Positions 1 through 12,100 of a stretch of DNA of 64,000 nucleotides are shown here, in pieces. The notes below the pieces were generated by a model. That model saw only the letters and a list, made by a program, of their open reading frames with translations, ran no database searches and was not told the DNA's origin. Made by a program: the position numbers and the translations under genes. How positions within the stretch are numbered: position 1 is the stretch's first letter; each line of letters opens with the position of its first letter. Source of the stretch: Agrypnia vestita (lineage: Eukaryota > Arthropoda > Insecta > Trichoptera > Phryganeidae); contig JADDOH010002253.1 in assembly GCA_016648135.1 (NCBI GenBank), positions 1 through 64,000 of the forward strand, in the 5' to 3' direction.

Positions 1-306
1 TTCCGTGTGGAATTGTTTTGCATCAAAGCCATGCTGAAGTCTGTTTTGGAGAACAGCTTGGTTTATGAGGTTGGTCACTATCCAAAGATGACTTATTTTA
101 ATGTAGCTTTAAAACTTTTTTAGCAAATCCATGCATCCACACTCATGGGACTAAATCTGCTATTAAGTTTATCAGATACAGTGGTTATGAGGTGATCAAA
201 AGTGCCTACAGGATAAAGTAGTTCAGGATAGATATGGATTATTTTTACTCGGATGAAAATAAATTAATAGGGCTTTGGAGATTTAGTTAAAAACTTTTAT
301 TTTTAG
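1..306. other. Intron sequence upstream of first visible POLD1 exon
   Basis: This segment ends in a splice acceptor (pyrimidine-rich, ..ttttag) at 306, so at least its right part is intron of POLD1. A plus-strand frame is open from base 1 for about 40 codons and then hits TAG. Its translation does not match the polymerase delta segment expected before the next exon, so it is not the preceding exon. It could be a relic of a transposon or pseudogene; I do not recognise it. Confidence 0.5.
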
Positions 307-436
307 GACTGTATTTCACGAGACCAGACAAATATGATAAAATGGATTGTAAGGGCATAGAAACCGTAAGAAGAGATAATTCACCACTGGTAGCCAATAT
401 GATGAACACATGTCTTCAGAAATTGTTGATTGACAG
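307..436 (+). CDS. POLD1: POLD1 exon A (thumb-side segment, [10 protein letters not shown])
   Basis: Acceptor ..ttttag at 306 and donor GTACTA at 437. The first two bases finish a split Gly codon; the last two (AG) are the start of an Arg codon completed in the next exon. It encodes [16 protein letters not shown], then [21 protein letters not shown]. This matches the family segment just after the catalytic core, including the MDCKG..VRRDN signature. The donor GTACTA is weaker than the others in this gene. Confidence 0.95.
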
Positions 437-3400
437 GTACTACAATTTTAAGATACTTACAAGCAGACCTTAGATTTTTCATATACTAATCGTACATTTT
501 TGGCTTAGTCATTGTCTAGTACAAAAATATATTTAATTCACTATCTATAAAATATGCATATTTTCTTCATAAATTTTTAATTTTATCTCAGAGATCCTAC
601 AGGAGCAGTTAATTTTGCAAAACAAATAATATCGGATCTTCTTTGCAATCGTATTGACATCTCCCAGCTGGTCATCACCAAGGAGCTGACCAAGAATGAT
701 TATACGGCCAAGCAGGCTCACGTAGAGTTGGCCAACAAGATGAGGAAGAGAGATCCCGGTACGGCACCCAAGCTGGGAGACCGGGTTCCTTATATTCTCT
801 GTGCCGCATCTAAGAATACACCTGCTTACATGAAAGCTGAGGTATGTGTACCTGCAACTTTATTTGAATATAAAACCATTGATGTAATCTATTAACAGTA
901 ACTGAATCTTTTCTTGGCCCACCTAGTCTTTTTTCCCTCTTAGATAGTTGTGTAGAAATAACTTGTTTAGGAAGCCATGTGTCATTCATTTGTATGTACT
1001 GACCTACCCATCGCAGTTGATACTGTAGGATCACAATTTCGACTTTGGAAATGTTTGCTTCTTTCAAGATACTCAAATTTATTCTGAGGTCTTCTCACTT
1101 TATATCTAAGATCTTACTTAAGCTGTGATATTTGTATCATTGACTTTGTAGTTGGACTTAATTATTTTTCTTCTTCTTTAGCCTTCATCTCTCCACTGCT
1201 GGATATAGGCGTCTTCCATACCCTTCCATCCTTCCTTGTTATTTGCTAATTGTTATATAAGTATAATAACTAGTTTCTGACCCATAATGAGCGGCTACAA
1301 ACAGCGTCTGTTCCCTATTAAGGGCAGCTGATTTCAAAACTCACCAACCCGTCTGGCAAACGTGGTGTTTTAAATGCCAAACACCTTCCAAATGAAATGA
1401 ACCCAAATTCCAAAACAAGATTACCCAGGTGAGTAGAACACGACATTCGGAATCTCACAATGTTCCGACGGTCTGCCCCAAGGATTCACGGGGGGCAAAA
1501 ACTCGGAAAAGATAAAAACTTCATTATTAATTTGAGAAAACTAACAAACTTTATATAAATCACACTGATTAAACATCTACTGGTTTCAATATCATACTGA
1601 TCTTCACCAGGACGCACACACAATAACTTTCATAAATTAAATTTATTTATAAATGTCAAATGAGGGTGTGGCCTCGTTTTTAGTGAGACGTTGAAATGGA
1701 GAATATATTAAATAAAAGATTATTCCTTAAATTTAATTGGTTGTGAAGCTTACTAACTTTACTCAAACGATACTAACTTTGCATTTGTTTGAAGGACAAG
1801 ATCTTTTAAACTATTGATTCGATGAAATGAATATTTAGCACTTTATATAGAAAAAAAACACACAACGGTACATTTTTAAAATATTAGAATAAAAGAACAT
1901 CTAAGATATCTTAATATTAATAATTACTCAGAATTCTCAAACCATTTATTGGAGACAGGCCATATTTTTAAAAAAGAAAACGGCATCGAAATTTTGTAAT
2001 AGAGGCCTTAGGTTAGATAATTTAGAAATGTTAGAAATCAAAAAGTGTCTCGACACCAAATCTAATATAATTAACGACCAATTAAATTTAACGAATAATC
2101 TATTATTTTATATATTCCTTATTTCAATGTCTCACTGTCAAACTCCACCCTCCATCCCCACCATAAATGAGATCACACCCCCACCTAACACTTGACTCTT
2201 ACAAATTTAATTTCTATAAATTATATATGTATATTTACAATTTATTATAAATATAACTTCTATAAGTTATTGTGCATACACAAAACTCTGATAGAACATG
2301 TTAGCAAAAGCAGCGAACAACATTCTTAGTTATTCAAACAACAATTAACAAATTAAAAAGTTATACATTAGAGTTTGTGACCTTATTGGACTACAGTGGT
2401 TCCTTGAACAAAAATAAGTAACTATTACATAAATGTTGGCATACAATACATTCAACGCTGTATATCGCTGAGAGCAAGGTGGGAAACTGCAACAGATAAA
2501 ATAAAAACCTAATTATTACACAATTACCTGATGCAATCACAATATATAGTAAGGTATCGAAACCGGTAGACGTTTAAAAACAATCAGTGTGATTTATACA
2601 AAGTTCATTAGTTTTCTCAAATTAATAAAGTGATATTTGTGTTGGACATTACAAACTTTGACATATGAATACATATATAAAAATGGAAAATATATAACTA
2701 CGTAGCTATAAAATCTCCCTGTTGGATGACCGAATAAAATAAAAAACTCAAAGAAGTTCATCTCTTTGTTATTATGTATACATGTATAATGATTTTTTTT
2801 TTTAAATATATGTATTTGTACATTTTAGGATCCTATTTACGTGTTGGAGAATAGCATCCCAATAGATTTCAACTATTACCTAGAAAACCAATTGTCTAAG
2901 CCACTCCTCAGGATATTTGAACCCATACTAGGAGACAAAGCGGAATCCTTGCTTTTAAGTAAGTAATATTAAATTAACTGAAAAATATTTATATACAGTT
3001 GAACCTCGTTATTTGAGAATTCAAGTGAGCTAAAAAAGCATTTTGAATTGTGCGGGGAACCCTGTTATATCGAAATTCAAGGTAGGTACCAAATAATTTT
3101 TTTGAAATCATGATGCAATTGAGAAATTTGCAAAAAAAAATGTGAAACTTGTGAAAAAAGCCATTAATTTCATGAAAAACAGACGTATTTTTGAATATTT
3201 TAAGAAATCATTTCGAAACATTTATTACACCTATCCAAAGATTTTGCGATTTCTATTAATAAAGTACCCAACATTTATGTATTTACCATTCTCAATTGTG
3301 AAAAAAAGATCAATAACCTTTTCAATGTGTCATGTTTGGATGGCCATAATCGAAAATGTTTTGAGTGATCTTTGAATTCACGGGAGGGTTTTCAATCATC

Positions 3401-6400
3401 ACTTGATTTTAACTATATTTTTTTCCGACTCAAACCAACACAAGTACAGTTATTAGAAATGCAATTGTCTAACATTGACAACATAAGACTACCAAAGAAA
3501 AAGAAAAACACCTCACAAAATTGTATGATGTATAAAGATATAAAAATCTTCGATAGCTTGCCAAAGGAAATTCAAAACATGAAGAATATAAGGAGGTTTA
3601 AACTGAAGTGCAAAAATTATATTATAAAAACTTTTAAATGATTAGATGGAATGCAACATGTCCAAGTGAAATCATATATTAGCCCACACAATATTATGTG
3701 TGGAACTAAATTATTAAGATAAATAAATAAATAATAAATAACTTTGTCAAATTATAAGATAAGTCATTAATAATTTCTTCCAAAGAAAATTAACCCTTAA
3801 AGACTACGATGAATTTACATACTACTAAGACTACAATGGGTGTAAAAACACCCTGATTTTAATTAATGAAATAATCAACTGTATTCTGAAATAAGCAATA
3901 TTGCTATTTCTTTATCTTGACAGTTATTGTATAACATTGTAATGCTGCCAATTTTGACGTTTTAGGTTTGACAAAATTAAGTTATCTGGGTGTAAAAACA
4001 CCGTTGTAGCATTAAGGGTTAAACATTTTAACAATTACAGTTATTTGATAAAAGAATCAAAGTAAAAGGGAATATAAAAAAAGTGAAAAACTATTTTAAC
4101 GTTTACAAGTACGAGTAATTGGCGCAAACTAAAATTATTCACACATATCAAGAAGGTGAACTCTAGAAAACACACAGAATTTCCCAGTTTCAGTGATCGC
4201 AACATAATTGGCTATATTCCGAAATACGCAATATTGCTATTTCTGTATCTTGACAGTTATTGTATAACATTGTAATGCTGTCTATTTTAAAGTTTTAAGT
4301 TTGACAGGTTTGAAATTAATGAATTCAATCAATTAGAAAGCTCATTATTCATAATTGTGAATAAATTAACGTTTTAGAGCTTAAAATGTCAAAATTGGCA
4401 GCATTACAATGTTATACAATAACTTTGAAGATATAGAAATAGCAGCTTATTTCAGTATACAGCAGAATATGGACACCCTGCATGAATGAGCGCGATCGAA
4501 AAAATGCATGCAGTATTAATTTTTATAACTAATTAAAAAATATGATTTATGGAACAGTGGTCTGAAAATTATTTCGAATTACAAATTACTGGGGTTTTCG
4601 AATTATCGGGGTTAATCTTTTTTCTCAATGTTGGAGTTTTAATATATGCACAGCTGTGAAAAATACAAAAGATTTATTTAACTAATCAGTTTCTTTTGTA
4701 GCTTGAAATTGAGTTTTTTTTCTGTTTTTTGGCAGACTTAACCATGTCAATAGTCTGTCAGTCCTCGTCTTGTCTTGAAACGAGAACACTTGGAGGGAGA
4801 GAATTGAGAGATCATTTCTTTTCTGCATCTGGTCAAAGCAGTCTTTAAATTAGTTGATTGAAAATTAGATTAAACCGATCGAATCAGTGGATGAGCTTGT
4901 TTCCTTTAGCACAGATCTCAGTCTAGTTGATGAAACAGTAAATGTTTTACTTTATTACATGTATAACACAACAATGTATGTAATGTACACATTTGAAAAA
5001 TGAAAAAAGTTTATTTTTGAACTCACTTGTGTATGCTTAAATAAGATAATAAATAATTGTTGTATATTTGCACTGCTTTTGTTTATTTTGGGCTGTATGA
5101 AATTAACATTTTGGGCTTTGTGTGTTTTAAAAATTTTGAATTATGGCAAATTTCGAATTTACAGTGTTTTTTCTGTATTATGACTAACTTGGTCTTGAGT
5201 CCTTTTTGATATTTTTTGTCAAGTTTTAATATAAACAGTGGACAGCTTAAAGCGCAACAACTCTGATAATTGACGCCACTCTGCAATATTTAAAAACAAT
5301 TAAACATCTAGGTTAGTTAGGCGTGAAAATGGTGGGGGAGGCGAGCGCACAAAAAGGGAGACATTCGGGCGCACCGGCCTCTTTGAATTCCTGGTTCCCG
5401 CTTAGTATAGACAGGGCTCTAGTACGCTCGGTCAGGAGTAAACCATATCGTTTGTAATAAATTGCAGTAATCACTGTTTCGCGTATTACTCCACCTAAAA
5501 CCCCACCACTGTATTCCCAGGCGGGAATACACCACAGTGTCCATGTCTAGATTGATTATAATGGTGAACTAAATGTTATATTTTCTCTTTTAAGGAGGGG
5601 ATCACACTCGAACAAAAGCAATGGTGACCTCGAGAGTCGGCGCTTTGGCTGCTTTTACTCAAAAAAAAGAAACGTGTATGGGATGTAAAACGGTTTTACC
5701 CGGAGACTCCAAAAAAGCATTATGTGATCACTGTATGAGCAAGGAACCACAGTTATTTGGCAACGAGGTGCTGAAGCTTCGGACAATGGAGGAGAGATTT
5801 TCCAGGTTGTGGACGGAGTGTCAGAGATGCCAAGGAAGTCTACATGAAGAAGTTTTATGCACAAGGTAATTTAAGGATTTATTGTAGATTTGTGTTCAAG
5901 GAGAAAAGTAAGACAATAAAGTGTGAAATATTGGTAGGTAATGAATTTTTGGATGAATGTAATGTAGAAGAGTTTGTGTATTTAGCTGTGTAAGTACAAT
6001 GGAACCTCTCATAACGAGCATAATTCGTTCCAGAATCTTGCTCGTTATGTGAAACACTCATTAAGCGAAACAAATTTTCCCATATATGTAAATCAATGTA
6101 AAACACGATAATGCATTCCATGCTGAAAAAAATATTTTTATTTTTATTTTTAATGTTATTCAAATAAAATACATACTTATAAATTGTTGAGGCGGAACAT
6201 TCATTTTTCAAGCTGTCAAAGTGGCAATATGTGTCGGATAGATCATGCTACTTTAATACGAGATCGAGACATGAACAAACGTCATATCAGATAAACCTTG
6301 CAAGAGCGTATTTTTTACGTGCCTTGGGAGATAGAAAGGTTGCGAGGAAACGAGACAACCATATGGAGTACCGACGTTTAAAATATATGGGAACGCAAGT

Positions 6401-9073
6401 CATGCTCGCGTAATATTATTAGAATTTTAAATATTATAAGTCTAGAATATAAAAAAGCGTATGTATATTTCTCCAATAATTTAGGTGTCGTAAAAAAAAA
6501 GTAAACAACAATTTTTCTTATATCACTTTTTTTTAATTTAAAACTTTTGTCGAATAAGCAGATTTAGATATTATTTTGACTTCCGACTGAAATGTCAAAA
6601 CACCTGTGAAAATAATTGAATTTAAATAATTTTTATTTAAAATAAACAAAAAACTACTACAACAATATGTATTGAATTAAAAATAAAATTAAAATCCATT
6701 TATCTATATTTTAAAAATTATCTCGTAAATTAATATCTTACTTGACTTTCAAATAACAATGACATCAACACGAATATAGCGAGTAATAGCAAGTCAGCAA
6801 AAGTGACATGCGTTCAATGTTAGGTTATGAGTAGAAATGCAATTTAATACGAAACTAGTTAAAAAAAACATTATTATCTCCGATGAATAGATTGCTTTCG
6901 AATATATAATATGATATTATTTTGAACTAAAGTCAAATTTGGCATAAAAACACGTTTTAAAGTGATTTTTTTATGAAAAAATGATTGGACTGCATGAGCG
7001 CGTCCGCCTCTCCCGGCTGGCGCGCGGATTGTGATCTCCAGACTGCGTAATATTTTGACACATTTCATGCTATAGAATTTGTATTTTTAAATATTAAGTA
7101 ACGTGTTTTTTATAAAAAAAAATTGCTTTTTAATAGTGAATGAAGACTCAAAGTGCGAATATAGATACAATATATCGTTTAAAATCATCTTTTTATATGA
7201 ATAAACAACATTTGAAAATGACCAAAAATCGTAAATATTTAACCATGTTTGAAAAATGATATCTTTTTTAATATTGAATATTTCTTAATTTCCTACGTAC
7301 GGATTCTAGATAATTAAGTAAACTTTATATGTATGAAAAAACATATTATGCTTACGTACAAATTTTAAACGAAACACTCTTTGCCCGGGAACATTAAAAA
7401 CGTTTTTTTTGCCGCGGCCTGTGGCCTATATTTTTCTTAATTACTGTAAATAATGTTCAATTTATTACTTTTATATAAGAATAAAGGTTCTATCTAAGTT
7501 ATCGCCCTAAAAAAATTGCAATCTATCATATACATTCTGATATAAATGAATAATAAAAACCCGCATTTTCGTAAAAAACGCCGAAATATGCATTTGCAGT
7601 GAATGTACCGCCTTAAGGATCGTAACAACCTGGAATGCGATTTCAAGTTGGAAAAATCAATAAAAAAATCGAGACTAGCTTATTTACTAGATTTAGCTAT
7701 CTTTTTTACTAGAAAGCTGTCTAGAGACATTTGTTTTTGCCGATGCTTCAAAATTTGGTGAAAATGTGACACAACATTATCATTGAAGAAATTTGTAGCA
7801 CAGCCGTCTCCTTATTAGGATGATGCTTCTCAATGTACGATGCAACAGTTTCCCATGCGCGCTAGATCTGCTACGCTCACACCTCATTCTCGCTTTCCAA
7901 TGGTTTTCTACAGTTATTTTTATTCTCTTATGGCTGTCTTCTTGTGGCTTTTTCTTCGGGTACATTTTTGCAAGGGTTATTAAAATTTGCACAAAAAAAA
8001 TACAAATAATGTCTGAACACAAGTTTATAAAAAAATAAACAGATTGATGCACTGATGCGGAAGTCCCGGCTCACAAGTGCGTCATTCGTTATGCGACTTC
8101 CGCTTTCTGCGTCACTTGTTATGTGAAATGTTGCTCGTTAAGGGAGCAATTTTTTCATAAATTTTTTTGCTCGTTATGCGAATTACTCGTTATGAGAGGT
8201 TCCACCGTATATCTGACTGCAATTCAAAGGTTGAGAAAGATTTCGAAAGGAGGGTGACTACAGAATAACTATTCTGAATCTGTTTGGAAACAAACCATTG
8301 TTTTGATATTAAGTAGGGTTTAGAAATTTTACATACAAATAACAGAGGATTTCATTAGAATAAGTTAGAAATTGGAAAAAGCATTAATTTTTTTTTTTAA
8401 ATAGAGTTGCGAACACGGAATACGTGTCACATCAATATTCTTACTATTTTCAAACTAAGCTTGTGCTATGATAATAGGACTAACTTGCTGGTCTGGAGTG
8501 AGATTCGAACCCACGACCTTTGGATAACGAGGCGAAAGTCCTAACCACATGACCAATAAGCTACTCTAATTATAAATAACCAAATCATTTTTCAAATAAT
8601 TCCCTAATTTCAAAACTTCCATATATTTATTTTTTGTTTTTGATTACGTCCATACTTCCAATTTTAATTTTAGTATGTGTTGTATCCAGACGCAGGGACC
8701 ATTGTCCTCAAAATACATTGTTATTCAATAAATTGTGGTTTAACCCTTTGGATGCTGCTCTTTTTTTAAATACCTATGCCAGAGATGCCGCTGTTTGTAT
8801 ATATATTTTATTTAATGCAAAAAGTGAAAAAGAAATTGGAATACGGTGTCGGGACTCCTTAATTTCTTTCATGTAAATATAATGTTACAGGTAGCAAAAT
8901 AATGACCTAGTACAGGACACAAAGGCGGCTCGTCAATAAAATATTTTAGTATCTATTTGCTTAAATTTAATGGTAATGGTATAGTGTTATCCAGTGGCGT
9001 GCAGTGAGTATAAACTTAGGTAATGCTGTGACCGACTATGCACCTATATTAAAAATATATATATATATAGAGT

Positions 9074-9109
<36 letters not shown>

Positions 9110-12100
9110 TGAAACTTATACGTTTTTTATATATATACAGTGAAACTAATACGTTTTTCAAGGGACCAGCAAATAAAAACTTATTAGGCGTGAAAACATA
9201 TTAACAGTGATTTCAATATTTTCATGAATTTACACTTTCTAATTTTGTGTTATAATTTTAAAAAATTAAGTAGGTAAATATGTATATACATTTGTAAAAT
9301 ATTACCCATGTACTTGAGGGTCAGAAAATAATAAAAACCACCAAAACTATTAAAAAAATTAACACTGTCAAATTTTTTTAAATATAAATCGGTGTTTATT
9401 GACAAATCAAAAACCTCACAAATATGAAAAAAAATACAAAAAGCTACCTGTATCTACTTTCCCTAGCTTGGTAAAGATTGCACATTTGTAAAAAATAACC
9501 ATTTGTAAATAGTATTCTATTTGACTTCATTTTAAAAATGTATCCCTTTTGATGATTCTACATAATTTAGGTGTACATTCAACATACCGCCTTGAGCAAC
9601 GTCCTTTTATTTGTGATTAATTTCTTTATTTTAATTAAGTTTAATTTCAGACTGCCTTAATATTTTCCCGGGCGCGAAGAAAATTCGTGGTATTTTTTAT
9701 TGCTAAATTAAATTAGATCGTTTTTTGTAACTCATTAAGGTCGGCGCCACACTACGCGTTTCTTCCGTCGTGTCCTTGACATCGCGTCAAATCCACAACC
9801 GAATTTAGCCGTCACATACCTACTATATTCTGCGGTGGACCGCGCGGAGAACAAACACACGTGCGGACAATCTGTCAAATGTGGCGCGGTGCAATCAAAA
9901 ACAGGAGATGCGACGTCACCGATTTTACGTTGACGTAAGTTCCGCGGGCGGGGAATCGAACAGAGGCGCTGAAACGAGCGTTCCGTCGGCGGCGGCGGAA
10001 CAATTGATAATCCGCGTAGTAGCGACATTCCGTGGCGTCAAAGACGCGACGAAAGATATACTTAGTGTGACGTCAGCCTTAGAAAACAATAGGAGATATT
10101 ACGTAATTAATATTGCCAATTGTTTCCTCGAAGAAATAAAACCAAAATGAAAATAGATTCGTAATAGTAGATTTCCTAAATAAATAAATATTTTATATAG
10201 GTATAGCTAATATGGCAAAAAATTTCAATATATTTCGAAGACGATTTATATATAATCAAATCGGGAACAATACTAAATTCAGATACACGTTTCATTTCAC
10301 AAAAATAAATCAAACATTTTATATCATGATATGACAGATGACAGATGGTATTTGTATTTACATTCACCATAGAAAAGATAGAATTTACACTGAAAGTTTA
10401 TTTAAGTTATTTACATTCACCATAGAAAAAATAGAATTTACACCAAAAGTTTTGGGTGGAATTTGTAAAAAATAAAATTTCTTTCATTTCGATGAGATGC
10501 GCGTAGTTTTCACCTTTCGAAGAAGCACGCTAAATTTACTTGTTTATTACACAAACTCGCAGCCTTAAAAATACACTTTTTTTTTTCTCGACTTGACTAT
10601 ATCTATGGAGCAAATTTCTTGGGCGAGATAAATGAAGAATTGACATGAAGTTAAGCACAGAAAAGTCGGAAATAAAACTCCTAGCCGTAGGACGAATTAC
10701 GGTAGAATTTTAAATCGGAAAAAAACAGATACGTCACATTAAACAGAAAAGTCAAAAATAAAACTTCTAGCCGTAGGACGAATTACGACTAGAATTTTAA
10801 ATCAACTTTTTCTTAAGATAAGGATTATTTAATTAATATTTGTTTCCCAGAATCTTCACTAACGCACAGCCTTTTTGCTTGTATGCGCTGCATGCCACTG
10901 GTGTTATCTTTATACATGGAATGTTCAGTCAGCTGTAAAACTTACTTTTTTAAATAATAGGCAAATCTGAATTTCAATGATCATTCTTAAAATTAAAAAA
11001 CTTATTCATCAAATTGACACATGCCCACGTTGCATTTAAACGAGTCCTTTCATACCGACTGAAAATCATAACAATAATAGTTTCCCCCTTATACATAAGA
11101 GCTCTGAACGTCCTCTACTGCAGTAGCGGTGGAGGTGGAAGTTGTTAAAAAAAATCTGTTCTGAGTATTTTCATACGATGCTAAAATTCATGAGATGATT
11201 TTTCATAATTTTTAACTGAAAAATAACAATCAACTGTATTGAAGTGGGGGGATTATACGTCAGTCATGTATTTTTGTTTATTTTACATTTGTTAATATAA
11301 GTTACTAGTAACTGCCACACTAGGTGAAACCTGTTCTGTGACAGTTATTCTCATTTGGTAGTTATGTAATAGTAATAAATAACAATAGTAAAGAAGTATA
11401 AACATAAAAATGAAAGCAGAATAAAATTTAGTAATATATACAATCATAAGAATACAAAAATCTAAAAGAAAAGAAAATATACATATAAAATTAAGATAAA
11501 AATTTAAGTAGATACAAAAATAAATAGGTATGTATAGAGTATACTTGAAATTATATAAAGCAGATTTTGCCAATTCAGGGGTCAAGGGCGGATCACTTCT
11601 TTATAGCATATCTTCTACCTGATATTTTTATTAAATTAGTAATAGGGTGTTTAAAAGGTTTGTGTATTGTAATTTCTTTAGTTTCATTTGGTAACATTAA
11701 AAACAAGGGGGCAGTGAAATTAAATTGTCTTTGTCCAAAAGACGTTTTCATTGTAGGTACCTCGAAATTAATTGCATTTGGCAGTCTTGTAACCCGTATT
11801 TGTTGTGTACGCTTAAAATTTACCTTGTCCTTGTGGAATTTTACAAGTATAGTTTTAAGGTATAATTGCCTCGGGTCAAGAACGTTAAATATTTCAAACA
11901 AATCACCTGAAGGAAACATTCTCGATTTATATGAACCTAATAATTTTTTTTAAGTATTAATTCATTTCATACCTTTTAAACTTTATGCAGCTGAATCTTT
12001 ATACTTATAAAATAATAAAGATAATCGTCAGCAGTATTTTTAACAGGTGTAAGACAGTCAAGTCTGCATCATAAGCATGTTGTGTGCTCAGTACATCTGA

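Larger units (their letters stand above)
2994..5180 (+). mobile_element. pogo/Tigger-like element copy A, degenerate, with nested insertions
   Basis: Begins at 2996 with CAGTTGAACCTCGTTATTTG preceded by TA, a typical pogo/Tigger-style terminus. It ends near 5175 in ..aaatttcgaatttacagtgt, a decayed inverted version. The body shares several blocks with copies B (12999-14393) and C (14700-15901), such as a tttggatggc(c/t)gtaat motif and gttaatcttttttctca-type 3' sequence. It lies in the POLD1 intron between exons C and D. A LINE tail, a TTAA MITE and a palindromic MITE are nested in it. No intact transposase is visible. Confidence 0.6.

Noticed and set aside
3142..3375. Lysine-rich frame in pogo-like copy A
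   Set aside because: The same sequence in copies B and C is not kept in frame, so it is not a conserved transposase.
8485..8566. Functional tRNA gene on the minus strand
   Set aside because: Box B is good but no full cloverleaf with an acceptor stem forms; the A-tail and second copy show it is a SINE head.
9735..10150. Open frames on both strands in the GC-rich block
   Set aside because: The block is a MITE with inverted ends; the frames come from its high CpG content.
11567..11953. Plus-strand 128-codon frame
   Set aside because: It is the shadow of the minus-strand LINE polymerase tail at 11593-11919.
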